Shown: positions 1-8,714, counted from the stretch's first letter. The stretch is 44,468 bases of DNA from Solihabitans fulvus (GCF_008386585.1 NZ_VUOB01000065.1:1-44468), one strand, 5' to 3'. Numbers and translations are program-made. The notes: generated by a model from the letters alone, not told the origin.

Positions 1-17
1 TAAGCAGCGACACGCTA

Positions 18-671
18 CTAGTCCGGCAGGACCACGGAGACGATGCCGGCGAGGTGCGCCAGCCTGGCCACCTCGGCGGCGCGGAACATCGGCCCACCGG
101 GTCTGCCGACCAACAGCACCCGGTCGGGCTTGCCAAGCGGCGTCGCGGCGAGTTCGGTGCCAAGCTCCCGCCAGGTCTCCGGCACCCAGTCCTCCTCGCC
201 GTCGAGCACGGTCGCGCGGTGCAGCGGCAGCCACGGCGGGTCCTGCAACGTCCGTTCGGGGGCCGCGGTGCTCGCCGCGAGCCGCCGCAGCTCCCGGCCC
301 TCCTGGCCGATCACGATTGCCCAGCCGGCCCGCACGATCCTCGGCACGCCCTCGGCGAAGATCTCCAGCCCGCGCTTGGGCTCCTCGGCGACCTCCTCGA
401 CCAGCTCCAGCTCCCGATGGGTGTCCAACACCCCTGCGTACGGGCGAACCGCGTCCACCTCGACGCCCTCGATGGACTCCGCGGCGGTGATCAGGCCGTC
501 CGGCAGCCGGCCTGAGGGCAGCTCGACGACGAGGTCGTCGATCGCCACGCCGGAACCGCGCTCAACCACGTCCACGCTGAGAATGTCGACCCCGATCTCG
601 CCGAGCGCGGAAGCCACCGCGCCGAGGGTGCCGGGACGGTCCGGGAGCTGGACCCGGATCAGGAAGGACAA
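18..671 (-). CDS. ACT domain protein (Rv3013-like)
   Basis: A 217-residue protein with an N-terminal ACT domain (about residues 1-75; IRVQLPDRPGTLGAVASALG is the first strand and helix). ACT domains usually bind a small ligand, often an amino acid. The rest (about 90-217) is not a domain I recognise. The start is TTG at 671, chosen because AGGAGG lies eight bases upstream and because the ACT strand begins at once. The gene diverges from gatC with a 283-base gap. The same divergent pair exists in mycobacteria (Rv3013/gatC, from memory), so it belongs to the conserved neighbourhood. An amino-acid sensing role is inferred from the fold only; no enzyme motif is visible. Confidence 0.85.
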   Translation of the reverse strand: MSFLIRVQLPDRPGTLGAVASALGEIGVDILSVDVVERGSGVAIDDLVVELPSGRLPDGLITAAESIEGVEVDAVRPYAGVLDTHRELELVEEVAEEPKRGLEIFAEGVPRIVRAGWAIVIGQEGRELRRLAASTAAPERTLQDPPWLPLHRATVLDGEEDWVPETWRELGTELAATPLGKPDRVLLVGRPGGPMFRAAEVARLAHLAGIVSVVLPD

Positions 672-954
672 GGCGAACGCCTCCTGCCTCGTGCGCGAAC
701 GTTCCCGTCCGTGCCTGTCAAGACGCGAGAAGGCGTGAACGCTGGCCTCTCGCGCCGATGTCAGCCGCTGATTCTCGCAGACCGAAGATTACTTTCCGAC
801 CCTCCGTCCGTGTTGCGACCCGGTAAAATGCGGCGCTTTCCGGCGAGTCCTGGTGGAACCCGGTCGAAGCCCCCGCTGACCTGCCCATAGACTCCCCCGG
901 TCCCACGAAACCAATCGCATCGGCGAAAACCGGTGCACACCGGGGGTTGAAGGA

Positions 955-1251
955 GTGCCCAGCATCTCCCGCGACGAGGTCGCGCATCTGGCTCGGTTGG
1001 CCAGGCTCGCCGTCACAGAGGACGAACTGGACCTGTTCGCCGGCCAGCTCGACGTCATCCTCCAGGCGGTCGCGCGCGTCGGCGAACTCGCCACCAGCGA
1101 CGTTCCGCCGACCTCGCACGCCGTGCCGTTGACCAACGTGTTCCGCGAGGACGTGCTCCGACCGGGACTGCGCCAGCAGCAGGCGCTCGCCGGCGCCCCG
1201 GCCGCCGAGGCCGGCCGGTTCCGCGTGCCGCGCATTCTCGGGGAGGAATGA
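955..1251 (+). CDS. gatC: Asp/Glu-tRNA amidotransferase subunit C
   Basis: GatC, 98 residues, the normal family length. It holds the GatA-GatB heterodimer together in the GatCAB complex, which converts misacylated Glu-tRNA(Gln) (and Asp-tRNA(Asn) in some bacteria) to the correct aminoacyl-tRNA in the cytoplasm. The N-terminus ISRDEVAHLARLARLAV and the end RVPRILGEE are typical. The start is GTG 955; it matches the family N-terminus, though AAGGA directly abuts it, so GGGGG at 941-945 may serve as the ribosome site. The stop overlaps the gatA start (ATGA, 1248-1251), which implies translational coupling. It is the first gene of a four-gene operon. Confidence 0.95.
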   Translation: MPSISRDEVAHLARLARLAVTEDELDLFAGQLDVILQAVARVGELATSDVPPTSHAVPLTNVFREDVLRPGLRQQQALAGAPAAEAGRFRVPRILGEE

Positions 1252-2765
1252 TGAACGACCTTATTCGCAGCACGGCGGCCGAACTCGCCGCGCAGATCCA
1301 CGCAGGCGAGGTCTCCGCCGTCGAGGTGACGCAGGCGCACCTCGACCGCATCGCGCAGGTCGACACCGCGGTGCACGCCTTCCTGCACGTCGACACCGAG
1401 GGCGCGCTCGCCGCGGCCCGCAAGGTCGACGCCGACCGCGTCGCAGGCCAGCAGCCGGCCTCCGCGCTGGCCGGCGTCCCGTTGGCGCTCAAGGACGTGC
1501 TCACCACCGAGGGCGTGCCGACCACCTGCGGCTCCAAGATGCTGGAGGGCTGGATCCCGCCGTACGACGCGACCGTCACCAGGCGGCTGCGCGAGGCCGG
1601 CGTGGTCATCCTCGGCAAGACCAACATGGACGAGTTCGCGATGGGCTCCTCCACCGAGAACTCCGCCTACGGCCCCACCCACAACCCGTGGGACCTCGAC
1701 CGGATCCCCGGCGGCTCCGGCGGCGGCTCCTCCGCGGCGCTGGCGGCCTTCGAGTCGCCGCTGTCCATCGGCACCGACACGGGCGGCTCGATCAGGCAGC
1801 CCGGCTCGGTCACCGGCACCGTCGGCGTGAAGCCCACCTACGGCACCGTGTCCCGCTACGGGCTGGTCGCCTTCTCCTCCTCGCTGGACCAGGCGGGCCC
1901 GTGCGCCCGCACGGTGCTGGACGCGGCCCTGCTGCACGAGGTGATCGGCGGCCACGACCCGCTGGACTCCACCTCCATCGACCGGCCGCTGCCGCCGGTG
2001 GTCGCGGCCGCGCGCCAGGGCGCCGACGGCGACCTGTCCGGCGTGCGGATCGGCGTGGTGCGGGAGTTCGCGGGCGAGGGCTACCAGGCGGGCGTGCTGG
2101 CGTCGTTCACCGCGGCGGTCGACCAGCTGCGCGCGCTCGGCGCCGAGATCGTCGAGGTGTCCTGCCCGAGCTTCACCTACGCGCTGTCCGCGTACTACCT
2201 GATCGCGCCGAGCGAGGCGTCCTCGAACCTGGCCCGCTTCGACGCGATGCGCTACGGGCTGCGCGTCGGCGGCGACGACCCGTCGCTGTCCGCTGAGGAC
2301 GTCATGTCGCTGACCCGCGAGGCCGGCTTCGGCGCCGAGGTCAAGCGCCGCATCATGATCGGCACCTACGCGCTGTCCTCGGGCTACTACGACGCCTACT
2401 ACGGCTCGGCGCAGAAGGTTCGCACCCTGATCACCAGGGACTTCGACGCGGCCTTCGAACAGGTCGACGTGCTGGTCTCGCCGACGACGCCGACCACGGC
2501 GTTCAAGATCGGCGAGCGGGTGGACGACCCGATGGCGATGTACCTGTCCGATCTGTGCACGATCCCGTCCAACCTGGCCGGCAACGCGTCGCTGAGCGTC
2601 CCGAGTGGACTCGCCGAGGAGGACGGTCTCCCTGTCGGGCTCCAGATCATGGCCCCGGCGATGGAGGACCACCGGATGTACCGGGTGGCCGCGGCCTACG
2701 AGGTCGCCCGCGACGCGGCCCAGGGCGGGCCACTGATCCACCGAGTGCCGGAGGTGTCTGTCTGA
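1248..2765 (+). CDS. gatA: Asp/Glu-tRNA amidotransferase subunit A
   Basis: GatA, 505 residues, the amidase-signature subunit that hydrolyses glutamine and passes ammonia to GatB. The Ser-cisSer-Lys triad is visible: Lys82 in LALKDVL, Ser157 in GGSGGGSS and Ser181 in DTGGSIRQPG, the same spacing as characterised GatA. Two adjacent ATG codons (1248, 1251) could start it; the first overlaps the gatC stop. The gene ends in TGATG, which directly starts a small membrane protein. In M. tuberculosis pfkA is nearby instead (from memory). Nothing suggests truncation. Confidence 0.96.
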   Translation: MMNDLIRSTAAELAAQIHAGEVSAVEVTQAHLDRIAQVDTAVHAFLHVDTEGALAAARKVDADRVAGQQPASALAGVPLALKDVLTTEGVPTTCGSKMLEGWIPPYDATVTRRLREAGVVILGKTNMDEFAMGSSTENSAYGPTHNPWDLDRIPGGSGGGSSAALAAFESPLSIGTDTGGSIRQPGSVTGTVGVKPTYGTVSRYGLVAFSSSLDQAGPCARTVLDAALLHEVIGGHDPLDSTSIDRPLPPVVAAARQGADGDLSGVRIGVVREFAGEGYQAGVLASFTAAVDQLRALGAEIVEVSCPSFTYALSAYYLIAPSEASSNLARFDAMRYGLRVGGDDPSLSAEDVMSLTREAGFGAEVKRRIMIGTYALSSGYYDAYYGSAQKVRTLITRDFDAAFEQVDVLVSPTTPTTAFKIGERVDDPMAMYLSDLCTIPSNLAGNASLSVPSGLAEEDGLPVGLQIMAPAMEDHRMYRVAAAYEVARDAAQGGPLIHRVPEVSV

Positions 2766-2965
2766 TGGGTGCGGTCAAGAAGGCGAGCGGCCTGTTCGGC
2801 CTGCTGGGTTCGGCCGTCGGTGTGGCCGGCGCGGTCGCCGGGCTGCGCGCCGCGAGGGCGAAGAACGACAAGCTGGCGCTGGTCAACGCCGTGGCGAGCA
2901 TCGCGGCCGCGGCGACCGGTGTCGCGCTCGCCCTCCGCGCCATGCGGAAGGGCGGGGAGAAGTGA
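2765..2965 (+). CDS. 66-aa membrane protein between gatA and gatB
   Basis: A small ORF of 66 residues (start ATG 2765) that overlaps the gatA stop by one base (TGATG) and the gatB start by four (GTGA at 2962-2965). The peptide is two hydrophobic alanine/glycine/valine stretches (about residues 8-27 and 37-56) separated by a basic turn (RAARAKNDK) and ending in RAMRKGGEK, so it looks like a helical hairpin in or on the membrane. I recognise no family. Coupling on both sides makes it a real gene: without its translation, gatB would lose its coupling. A role with the amidotransferase is only inferred from position. Confidence 0.8.
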   Translation: MGAVKKASGLFGLLGSAVGVAGAVAGLRAARAKNDKLALVNAVASIAAAATGVALALRAMRKGGEK

Positions 2966-4467
2966 CGCGGGTGGCGGATCTGATGGACTACGCCGAGGTC
3001 GTCGAGCGGTTCGACCCGGTGCTCGGCCTCGAGGTGCACGTCGAGCTGTCGACCAACACCAAGATGTTCTGCGGCTGCCCGACGACCTTCGGCGCCGAGC
3101 CCAACACGCAGGTCTGCCCGACCTGCCTCGGCCTGCCTGGCGCGCTGCCCGCCGTCAACGGCAAGGCGGTCGAGTCGGCCATCCGCATCGGGCTCGCGCT
3201 GAACTGCGAGATCGCCGCGTGGTGCCGGTTCGCGCGGAAGAACTACTTCTACCCCGACCAGCCGAAGAACTTCCAGACCTCGCAGTACGACGAGCCGATC
3301 GCCTTCAACGGCTACCTGGACGTCGTGCTTGAGGACGGCGAGGTGTTCCGGGTGGACATCGAGCGCGCGCACATGGAGGAGGACACCGGAAAGTCGCTGC
3401 ACGTCGGCGGCGCGACCGGCCGAATCCACGGCGCGGACTACTCGCTGCTGGACTACAACCGGGCTGGTGTCCCGCTGATCGAGATCGTCACCAAGCCGCT
3501 GGAGGGCGCAGGCGAGCGCGCGCCCGAGGTGGCCAAGGCGTACGTGTCGGCGCTGCGGGACCTGCTGCGCGCGCTGGACGTCTCGGACGTGCGGATGGAC
3601 CAGGGCTCGCTGCGCTGCGACGCGAACGTCTCGCTCAAGCCCAAGGGGCAGGCGGAGTTCGGCACGCGCACCGAGACCAAGAACGTGAACTCGCTGCGCA
3701 GCGTCGAGCGGGCCGTGCGGTTCGAGATGTGCCGGCAGGGCGCGGTGCTCGCCGAGGGTGGCCGGATCGTGCAGGAGACCCGGCACTTCGACGAGTCCAG
3801 CGGCAGCACGTCCGCCGGTCGCACCAAGGAGACCGCCGAGGACTACCGGTACTTCCCCGAGCCCGACCTTGCGCCGGTCGCGCCGAGCACCGAGTGGGTC
3901 GAGGAGCTGCGGGCGACCCTGCCCGAGCTGCCCTGGGAACGCCTCAAGCGCATCCAGGGCGACTGGCAGCTCACCGACGCCGAGCTGCGCGACCTGGTCA
4001 ACGCGGGCGCGGTCGACCTGATCGCGGCGACCGTCGACGCGGGTTCCTCGCCGGCCGAGGCCCGCCGCTGGTGGGTGGCCTACCTGACGCAGCAGGCCAA
4101 CACCAGGGGCATCGAGCTGGTCGAGCTGTCCATCACGCCGGTCCAGGTGGCGCGGGTGATCGAGCTGGTCAACGGCGGCAGCCTGACCAACACGATGGCC
4201 AAGGACGTCGTGGACGGCGTCCTCGCGGGCGAGGGCTCGCCGGACGAGGTGGTCGAGGGGCGCGGGCTGAAGGTCGTCTCCGACGACTCTGCGCTGGAGG
4301 CCGCCGTCGACGAGGCGCTGGCCGCGCAGCCCGACGTCGCGGAGAAGATCCGCAGCGGCAAGGTGCAGGCCGCGGGCGCGATCGTCGGCGCGGTGATGAA
4401 GGCCACCAAGGGCCAGGCCGACGCGAAGAAGGTGCGGGACCTGGTCATCGCCCGCTGCGGCGGCTGA
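2962..4467 (+). CDS. gatB: Asp/Glu-tRNA amidotransferase subunit B
   Basis: GatB, 501 residues, the kinase/transferase subunit that activates the misacylated glutamate and adds ammonia. It shows LGLEVHVELST and four cysteines in two pairs, Cys37/Cys39 (CGC) and Cys52/Cys55 (CPTC), expected to bind zinc, plus the YNRAGVPLIEIVT region and the C-terminal helical/YqeY-like tail that contacts tRNA. Start GTG 2962 overlaps the preceding stop; a GTG at 2971 is an alternative. It is the last gene of the gat operon and is followed by a strong terminator at 4489-4523. Confidence 0.96.
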   Translation: MTRVADLMDYAEVVERFDPVLGLEVHVELSTNTKMFCGCPTTFGAEPNTQVCPTCLGLPGALPAVNGKAVESAIRIGLALNCEIAAWCRFARKNYFYPDQPKNFQTSQYDEPIAFNGYLDVVLEDGEVFRVDIERAHMEEDTGKSLHVGGATGRIHGADYSLLDYNRAGVPLIEIVTKPLEGAGERAPEVAKAYVSALRDLLRALDVSDVRMDQGSLRCDANVSLKPKGQAEFGTRTETKNVNSLRSVERAVRFEMCRQGAVLAEGGRIVQETRHFDESSGSTSAGRTKETAEDYRYFPEPDLAPVAPSTEWVEELRATLPELPWERLKRIQGDWQLTDAELRDLVNAGAVDLIAATVDAGSSPAEARRWWVAYLTQQANTRGIELVELSITPVQVARVIELVNGGSLTNTMAKDVVDGVLAGEGSPDEVVEGRGLKVVSDDSALEAAVDEALAAQPDVAEKIRSGKVQAAGAIVGAVMKATKGQADAKKVRDLVIARCGG

Positions 4468-4488
4468 CCGGCCACAAGGCACAACGAG

Positions 4489-4523
4489 AGGGCCACCACG
4501 CGAGTCCGCGTGGTGGCCCTTTT
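4489..4523 (+). terminator. Rho-independent terminator after gatB
   Basis: A perfect 14-bp stem (4489-4502 with 4507-4520), loop AGTC, followed by a short T run. It ends the gat operon. Its core GGCCACCACGCG recurs in the terminator at 6412-6454. Confidence 0.9.
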
Positions 4524-4567
4524 CGTGTGGACGGGACGCAGAGGACGGGATCGGACAAGAACCTGAT

Positions 4568-5209
4568 GTGACGACTTCAACCGACAGACTGACGGCACGA
4601 GGCCCCGCACCCGGTCCGCCTGCCTCCGTCGAGCATGACCGGCCGGATCTGGCGGGACCTGGCGCGAAGGCCGAGTTCGCGCGGCTCTTCGACTCCTACG
4701 CCCGCACCCTGCGCGGCTACCTGGCGGGTCGGGTGGGCGCGCACGCGGCCGACGACCTGGTGGCCGAGACCTTCCTGATCGCCTTCCGCAGGCGGGACAG
4801 CTACGACGCGACCCGGGTGCCGGTGCGCGGCTGGCTGTACGGGATCGCCACCAACGTGCTGCGCAACCACCGCCGCGACGAGATCCGCGGCCTGCGGGCC
4901 ACCGCGCGCGCCGGTCACTTCGGTGGCTCTGAGCACAACGAGCCGCACGACAACCGGGTGGCCGCCCGCGTCGACGCGGAGCACCGGATGCGCGGGCTGG
5001 CCGACGGGTTGGCCGACCTGAGCGACGACGAGCGGGACGCGTTGCTGCTGACCTCCTGGGCAGGCCTGGAGCCCGGCGAGTTGGCCGCGGCTCTTGGGGT
5101 GCCGGCCAGCACGGTCCGGACCCGGCTGCACCGGGCGCGGCGGAAGCTGCGCGGCATCGACATCGAGCAGGGCACTGCGGACAACGGCGGGGAGAACGAC
5201 CATGCGTGA
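4568..5209 (+). CDS. ECF-type RNA polymerase sigma factor
   Basis: A 213-residue sigma-70 family protein of the extracytoplasmic-function type: region 2 at about residues 36-106 (DDLVAETFLIAFRR, then VRGWLYGIATNVLRNHRR) and region 4 at about 145-200 (LSDDERDALLL, GVPASTVRTRLHRARRKL). It has regions 2 and 4 only. Start GTG 4568. The last eight bases overlap the following gene, so the two are made together. The 395-residue partner carries a membrane segment and may act as its sensor or anti-sigma factor; this is inference, since no classical zinc anti-sigma motif is seen. Confidence 0.9.
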   Translation: MTTSTDRLTARGPAPGPPASVEHDRPDLAGPGAKAEFARLFDSYARTLRGYLAGRVGAHAADDLVAETFLIAFRRRDSYDATRVPVRGWLYGIATNVLRNHRRDEIRGLRATARAGHFGGSEHNEPHDNRVAARVDAEHRMRGLADGLADLSDDERDALLLTSWAGLEPGELAAALGVPASTVRTRLHRARRKLRGIDIEQGTADNGGENDHA

Positions 5210-6389
5210 CAACCTGAACACTGGACCGTTGAGCGAGTCCGACCTGGACGAGGCGCTGCACCTGCTGCACGTCGAGGCCCGCACGGCCGACGCGCCGATG
5301 ACGGACCTGCGGGCCAGGGTGCTGGCCGATCTCGACAAGGCCGAGCCGGCGACCGTCGCGAGCACTGCCACCGTCACGCCGATCGGCCGGGCGCGCGGCA
5401 GGCGGAGGTTTCCCGCGCCATGGGCGTCCGTCGCGGCCGCCGTCGTGGCCGCGGCGGTGATCGGCGGCATCGCGCTGCACGGCTCCTCGCCGGCGCCGAC
5501 CGACTCGACCGCCGGGGCCGCCGGCACGTCGAGCGCCCAGCAGACCAAGCAGGGCGGCGTCGAACTGGTGACCGCACAGCAGGCGCTGGCCACCGCGGCC
5601 ACCCAGGTCGGCGCCGGCAAGGACACGCCGCTCGCGCCGGGCCAGTTCCGGCACATCAGCCTGCACGCCTGGTGGTCCACGGGCACCATGATGGCCTCCG
5701 ACAGCAAGGGCAACCCCACCAAGGGCTTCAGCTACCTGCGCGAGCAGACCATCGACCGCTGGGTGCCGGCCGACTACCGCGACGACTGGCTGGAGCGCAG
5801 GAAGCTGACCGGGCGCAAGACCTGGCTCGGTGGCACCGAGCCGGAGTCGGCGATGAACCGGCCCGAGCCCGACGCCGACATCCAGAACGCCGAGTACCAC
5901 GGCAAGTGCGGCGACTTCTTCCCCAAGTCCAAGCCGGCGAAGGTCTGCGGCGACGCGAACGACTGGGACTTTCCGGAGTACTACGCCGGCCTGCCGAGGG
6001 ACCCCGACCAACTGCTGGCGCGCTGGACCAAGGACACCTCCGCGAAGGGCAGCTCGCCTTCCACCATCCTCTACTACGTCACGCAGATCCTCGGCACCGG
6101 CCTGGCGCCCGCGGACGTGCGCGCCGCCGCGTACCAGGCCCTGGCCAAGCTGCCCGGCATCCAGGTCATCGACCGGGCGGCAAACCTCGACGGCGTGGTC
6201 GGCATGGCGCTGGGCATCGAGGACAACAAGGCCGACCGGACCGAGCTGATCCTCGACCCGAAGACCGGGCAGTACATCGGCGACCGCGTGGTGGCCGTCC
6301 ATCCGACCACGCCGTGGATCAAGCCGGGCACGGTGACGAGCTTCACCTCGCAGACCAGCACCGCGGTGAGCGAGCAGGGCGCCAAGTAG
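5202..6389 (+). CDS. CU044_5270-type membrane protein, sigma partner
   Basis: A 395-residue protein with a cytoplasmic N-terminus of about 70 residues (LSESDLDEALHLLHVEA at about 10-26), an RGRRR stop-transfer flank, one membrane segment (about 74-92) and a large outside domain of about 300 residues. The overall plan matches proteins annotated as the CU044_5270 family, which commonly sit directly after ECF sigma genes in actinobacteria (from memory). ATG 5202 overlaps the sigma gene by eight bases. The outer domain carries two cysteines (about residues 230 and 249), which might form a disulfide. Function is unknown; a signal-sensing or anti-sigma role is inferred from topology and pairing. 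Confidence 0.8.
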   Translation: MRDNLNTGPLSESDLDEALHLLHVEARTADAPMTDLRARVLADLDKAEPATVASTATVTPIGRARGRRRFPAPWASVAAAVVAAAVIGGIALHGSSPAPTDSTAGAAGTSSAQQTKQGGVELVTAQQALATAATQVGAGKDTPLAPGQFRHISLHAWWSTGTMMASDSKGNPTKGFSYLREQTIDRWVPADYRDDWLERRKLTGRKTWLGGTEPESAMNRPEPDADIQNAEYHGKCGDFFPKSKPAKVCGDANDWDFPEYYAGLPRDPDQLLARWTKDTSAKGSSPSTILYYVTQILGTGLAPADVRAAAYQALAKLPGIQVIDRAANLDGVVGMALGIEDNKADRTELILDPKTGQYIGDRVVAVHPTTPWIKPGTVTSFTSQTSTAVSEQGAK

Positions 6390-6411
6390 CCCGATCCTCG
6401 GCTACGGCACA

Positions 6412-6454
6412 GGGAAGGCCACCACGCGACTCCGGCGTGGTGGCCTTCCCTTTT
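6412..6454 (+). terminator. Terminator after the sigma/membrane pair
   Basis: A perfect 16-bp stem (6412-6427 with 6435-6450), 7-base loop, then TTTT. It lies between convergent genes and shares the GGCCACCACGC core with the gatB terminator. Confidence 0.9.
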
Positions 6455-6461
6455 GTCGTCG

Positions 6462-6480
6462 GACGTCGTCTGACGACGTC
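6462..6480. repeat. 19-bp palindrome between convergent genes
   Basis: GACGTCGTC-T-GACGACGTC, perfect 9-base arms with a one-base centre, just before the stop codon of the minus-strand lipoprotein gene. It could be part of a terminator for that gene or a protein site; there is no T run on either strand. Confidence 0.6.
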
Positions 6481-6486
6481 GGGCGG

Positions 6487-7704
6487 TCAGTCGCCGCCGC
6501 CACCGCCGCCGCTGGTGTCCGGCCTGACCAGGATGACCACCCTGTCGTCGCTGGACACGGGCTTTCCGCCGGCCTTGTTCACCGTGCCGCCGATCATGTA
6601 CTGCTCGTCGACCAGGTCGAGCGCGCCGAGCAGGCCGAAGCCCTTGTCGTCCTGCATGCTCAGTTGCGGCTTGTCCTTGAACGAGCCGTCCTGGTTCAGG
6701 TGCATGCTCTGCATGCCGGGGTTCTTGGCCGTGGCGACCGTGATCATGTCGCTGTAGGCCGCGCAGCCGGTGACGCCGGGCCGGTCAGGCCAGGTCCACG
6801 CGGCGGTGCCGAGCGCCTGGCCCGACTTCACCGCGTAGAGCAGGTCGCCGCTCGCCACCCGGTCGGTCACCCAGGTTCGGGTGCCGTCCAGCGAGGTGCA
6901 GATGCCGCCGGGCGAGTGCAGGCCGCTGGCCACGACGGGTGAGTTGGCGGTGGGGTTGTCCTTGGCCGGCTTGCCGGACGTGTCGATCCGCAGGACCTTG
7001 CCGGACAGCGAGTTGGGGTCGGCCGCGGCGTCCGGCTTGCCGCCGTCGCCGGTCGCCAGCAGCAGCGCGCCCTTGCGGTCGGTGGTCAGCACGCCCTGGT
7101 TGCCGGTCGCGCCCTTCGGGATGCCGGTGAGCACCGGCTTGGGCTGGTCGCCGGGCGCGATCCGCAGCACTCGGTTGTCCGTCGCGGTGGTCACGTAGGC
7201 GAAGATCAGCTGGTCCTCGCCGTAGGTGGGGGACAGCGACAGTCCGGTCAGCCCGCCGTCGCCGGTCGCGTCGACCGGGACGGTCGCCAGCACGATCGGC
7301 TCGGCGCCCTTGGCGACCTGGAGGATGCGGCCGGTGGTCCGCTCGGCGGCCAGCGACTTCACCGCGCCGCTTGCCGGGTCGCCGCCGGGCAGCACGGCGA
7401 CCGCCGAGATCGGCGAAAGGCAGGTGGCGATGACGGCCGGGTCGAAGTCCTTGCAGCCGTTGGGCGGCGGCACCGAGGTCGGCGCCTTCGGCTGACCCGG
7501 CTTGCCGGGGATGCCCTGGCTGTCCTGGCCGGGCGCCTGCGGCTGCGGGCCGGCCTGCGGGGTCAGCCTCGGCTGCGGCTGCCAGCTCTCCTGGGGCGGC
7601 TGTGCTGGGAAGCTGGCGCAGCCGGCGAGCAGCAGGCCGGCGGCGGCCGACACCAGCAGCGTGCGGATCACGGCTGGTCGAGACGCGCGGCTGGGACGGG
7701 ACAC
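6487..7704 (-). CDS. Lipoprotein, PQQ-type sugar dehydrogenase-like
   Basis: A 405-residue exported lipoprotein. The signal peptide ends in a lipobox (LLLAGC, Cys29), followed by a Pro/Gln-rich linker (about 30-75) and a six-bladed propeller of the glucose/sorbosone dehydrogenase type (GLTGLSLSPTYGEDQLIFAY; LLLATGDGG; GLHSPGGI). Soluble members bind PQQ and oxidise sugars; here cofactor residues cannot be confirmed by eye. Position and domain match mycobacterial LppZ (Rv3006, from memory). Start GTG 7704 puts the basic n-region directly before the hydrophobic core. It lies 11 bases after the hydrolase gene, in one operon. The C-terminus is a run of glycines (SGGGGGGD). Confidence 0.85.
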   Translation of the reverse strand: MSRPSRASRPAVIRTLLVSAAAGLLLAGCASFPAQPPQESWQPQPRLTPQAGPQPQAPGQDSQGIPGKPGQPKAPTSVPPPNGCKDFDPAVIATCLSPISAVAVLPGGDPASGAVKSLAAERTTGRILQVAKGAEPIVLATVPVDATGDGGLTGLSLSPTYGEDQLIFAYVTTATDNRVLRIAPGDQPKPVLTGIPKGATGNQGVLTTDRKGALLLATGDGGKPDAAADPNSLSGKVLRIDTSGKPAKDNPTANSPVVASGLHSPGGICTSLDGTRTWVTDRVASGDLLYAVKSGQALGTAAWTWPDRPGVTGCAAYSDMITVATAKNPGMQSMHLNQDGSFKDKPQLSMQDDKGFGLLGALDLVDEQYMIGGTVNKAGGKPVSSDDRVVILVRPDTSGGGGGGD

Positions 7705-7715
7705 AAGAGTGAACC

Positions 7716-8714
7716 CTAGGCGCGACGCCGTGAGCCGGGGGTGAGTGGTCCGCGCACCGACCGGTACCTGGGCTTTCTGGGCGGCGGCGGCTCCTCGTCG
7801 TGCATGGCGCGGCGCACTGCGTCCACGCGGTCCAGCAGCAGGTGCAGCTCCTCGGCCACCACCCTCGGCGACTCCAGCGGCAGGAAGTGGGTGTTCGGCA
7901 GCACCCGCAGCCGCGCCTGCGGCAGCGGGCCGAGCGGCCGCCGGACGCTCTCCGGGCTGGCGAGCAGGTCGTAGCGGCCGGCCAGCACGGTCGTCGGGCA
8001 GCTGATCCCGGTGAGGTCCTGGCGTGGCGCGGCGCCAAGCGCGAGCGCGAGGGTGAAGTACCAGGTCCAGTCGTGTTGGAAGAACTGCCGGACGGCCTGG
8101 CCGATCGTGTCCGGCGCGCTGACCGAGGACAGCAGGCCGCTGTGCCTGAGCAGGAACGTGGTCGCGGCGTTGACCGGCACCCGGTGCAGCACGGCGTCCA
8201 GCAGCGGGCCCACCGCGCGCAGCACCGTGGCGCCGCCCCGGCCGAGCAGCCTGCGCAGCTCGGGCGGCAGACCGGGCAGGCCGAGCACCGCCTCGAAGGA
8301 GTCGCCGGGCGCGCCGGTGATCAGCAGCAGCCCGGTCACCCGCTCGGGATGCCGCAGCGCCAGCTCCGTGGCCACCGTGACGCCCATCGACCAGCCGAGC
8401 ACCACGCAGCGCTTCAGGCCGGCCGCGTCCAGCACGGCCACCGCGTCGTCGGTGTGGTCGGCCAGCGTGATGCGGGACTCGTCGGCCGGGCGGGTCGAGC
8501 CCATCGTGCCCCGGTGGTACCAGCTGTGCACGCGCACCCCGCTGGTCGGTGCCAGCAGCGCGGGCCATGCCTCCGGCATCGTGCCGAGCCCGGGACACAG
8601 CAGCACGTCGGGCCCGGCGGTCCTGGTCCACCACGCCCTGATCCGGGTGCCGTCGGCCGATCTCACGTCAGCGACGCTCGGCCCTGCAAGCGGGCCTTCG
8701 GAGTGCTCGCGCAT
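7716..8714 (-). CDS. Alpha/beta hydrolase
   Basis: A 332-residue alpha/beta-hydrolase fold protein. The nucleophile elbow is GWSMG (Ser109), the oxyanion strand is DVLLCPGLGT (about 36-45), the acid is probably Asp in AGRYDLLASPE and the histidine is in PNTHFLPLE. Substrate unknown; the fold covers esterases, lipases and haloperoxidase-like enzymes. ATG 8714; no signal peptide, so cytoplasmic. It is the first gene of a two-gene operon with the lipoprotein (11-base gap) and diverges from the 2-hydroxyacid dehydrogenase. The C-terminal 30 residues are basic and proline-rich. Confidence 0.88.
   Translation of the reverse strand: MREHSEGPLAGPSVADVRSADGTRIRAWWTRTAGPDVLLCPGLGTMPEAWPALLAPTSGVRVHSWYHRGTMGSTRPADESRITLADHTDDAVAVLDAAGLKRCVVLGWSMGVTVATELALRHPERVTGLLLITGAPGDSFEAVLGLPGLPPELRRLLGRGGATVLRAVGPLLDAVLHRVPVNAATTFLLRHSGLLSSVSAPDTIGQAVRQFFQHDWTWYFTLALALGAAPRQDLTGISCPTTVLAGRYDLLASPESVRRPLGPLPQARLRVLPNTHFLPLESPRVVAEELHLLLDRVDAVRRAMHDEEPPPPRKPRYRSVRGPLTPGSRRRA

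Noticed and set aside
5094..5201. Longer N-terminus for the CU044_5270-type protein
   Set aside because: The upstream codons are out of frame with, and fully overlap, sigma region 4; ATG 5202 gives the expected topology.
4568..5209. Housekeeping-type sigma factor
   Set aside because: Only regions 2 and 4 are present in 213 residues; regions 1 and 3 are missing, so it is an ECF sigma.
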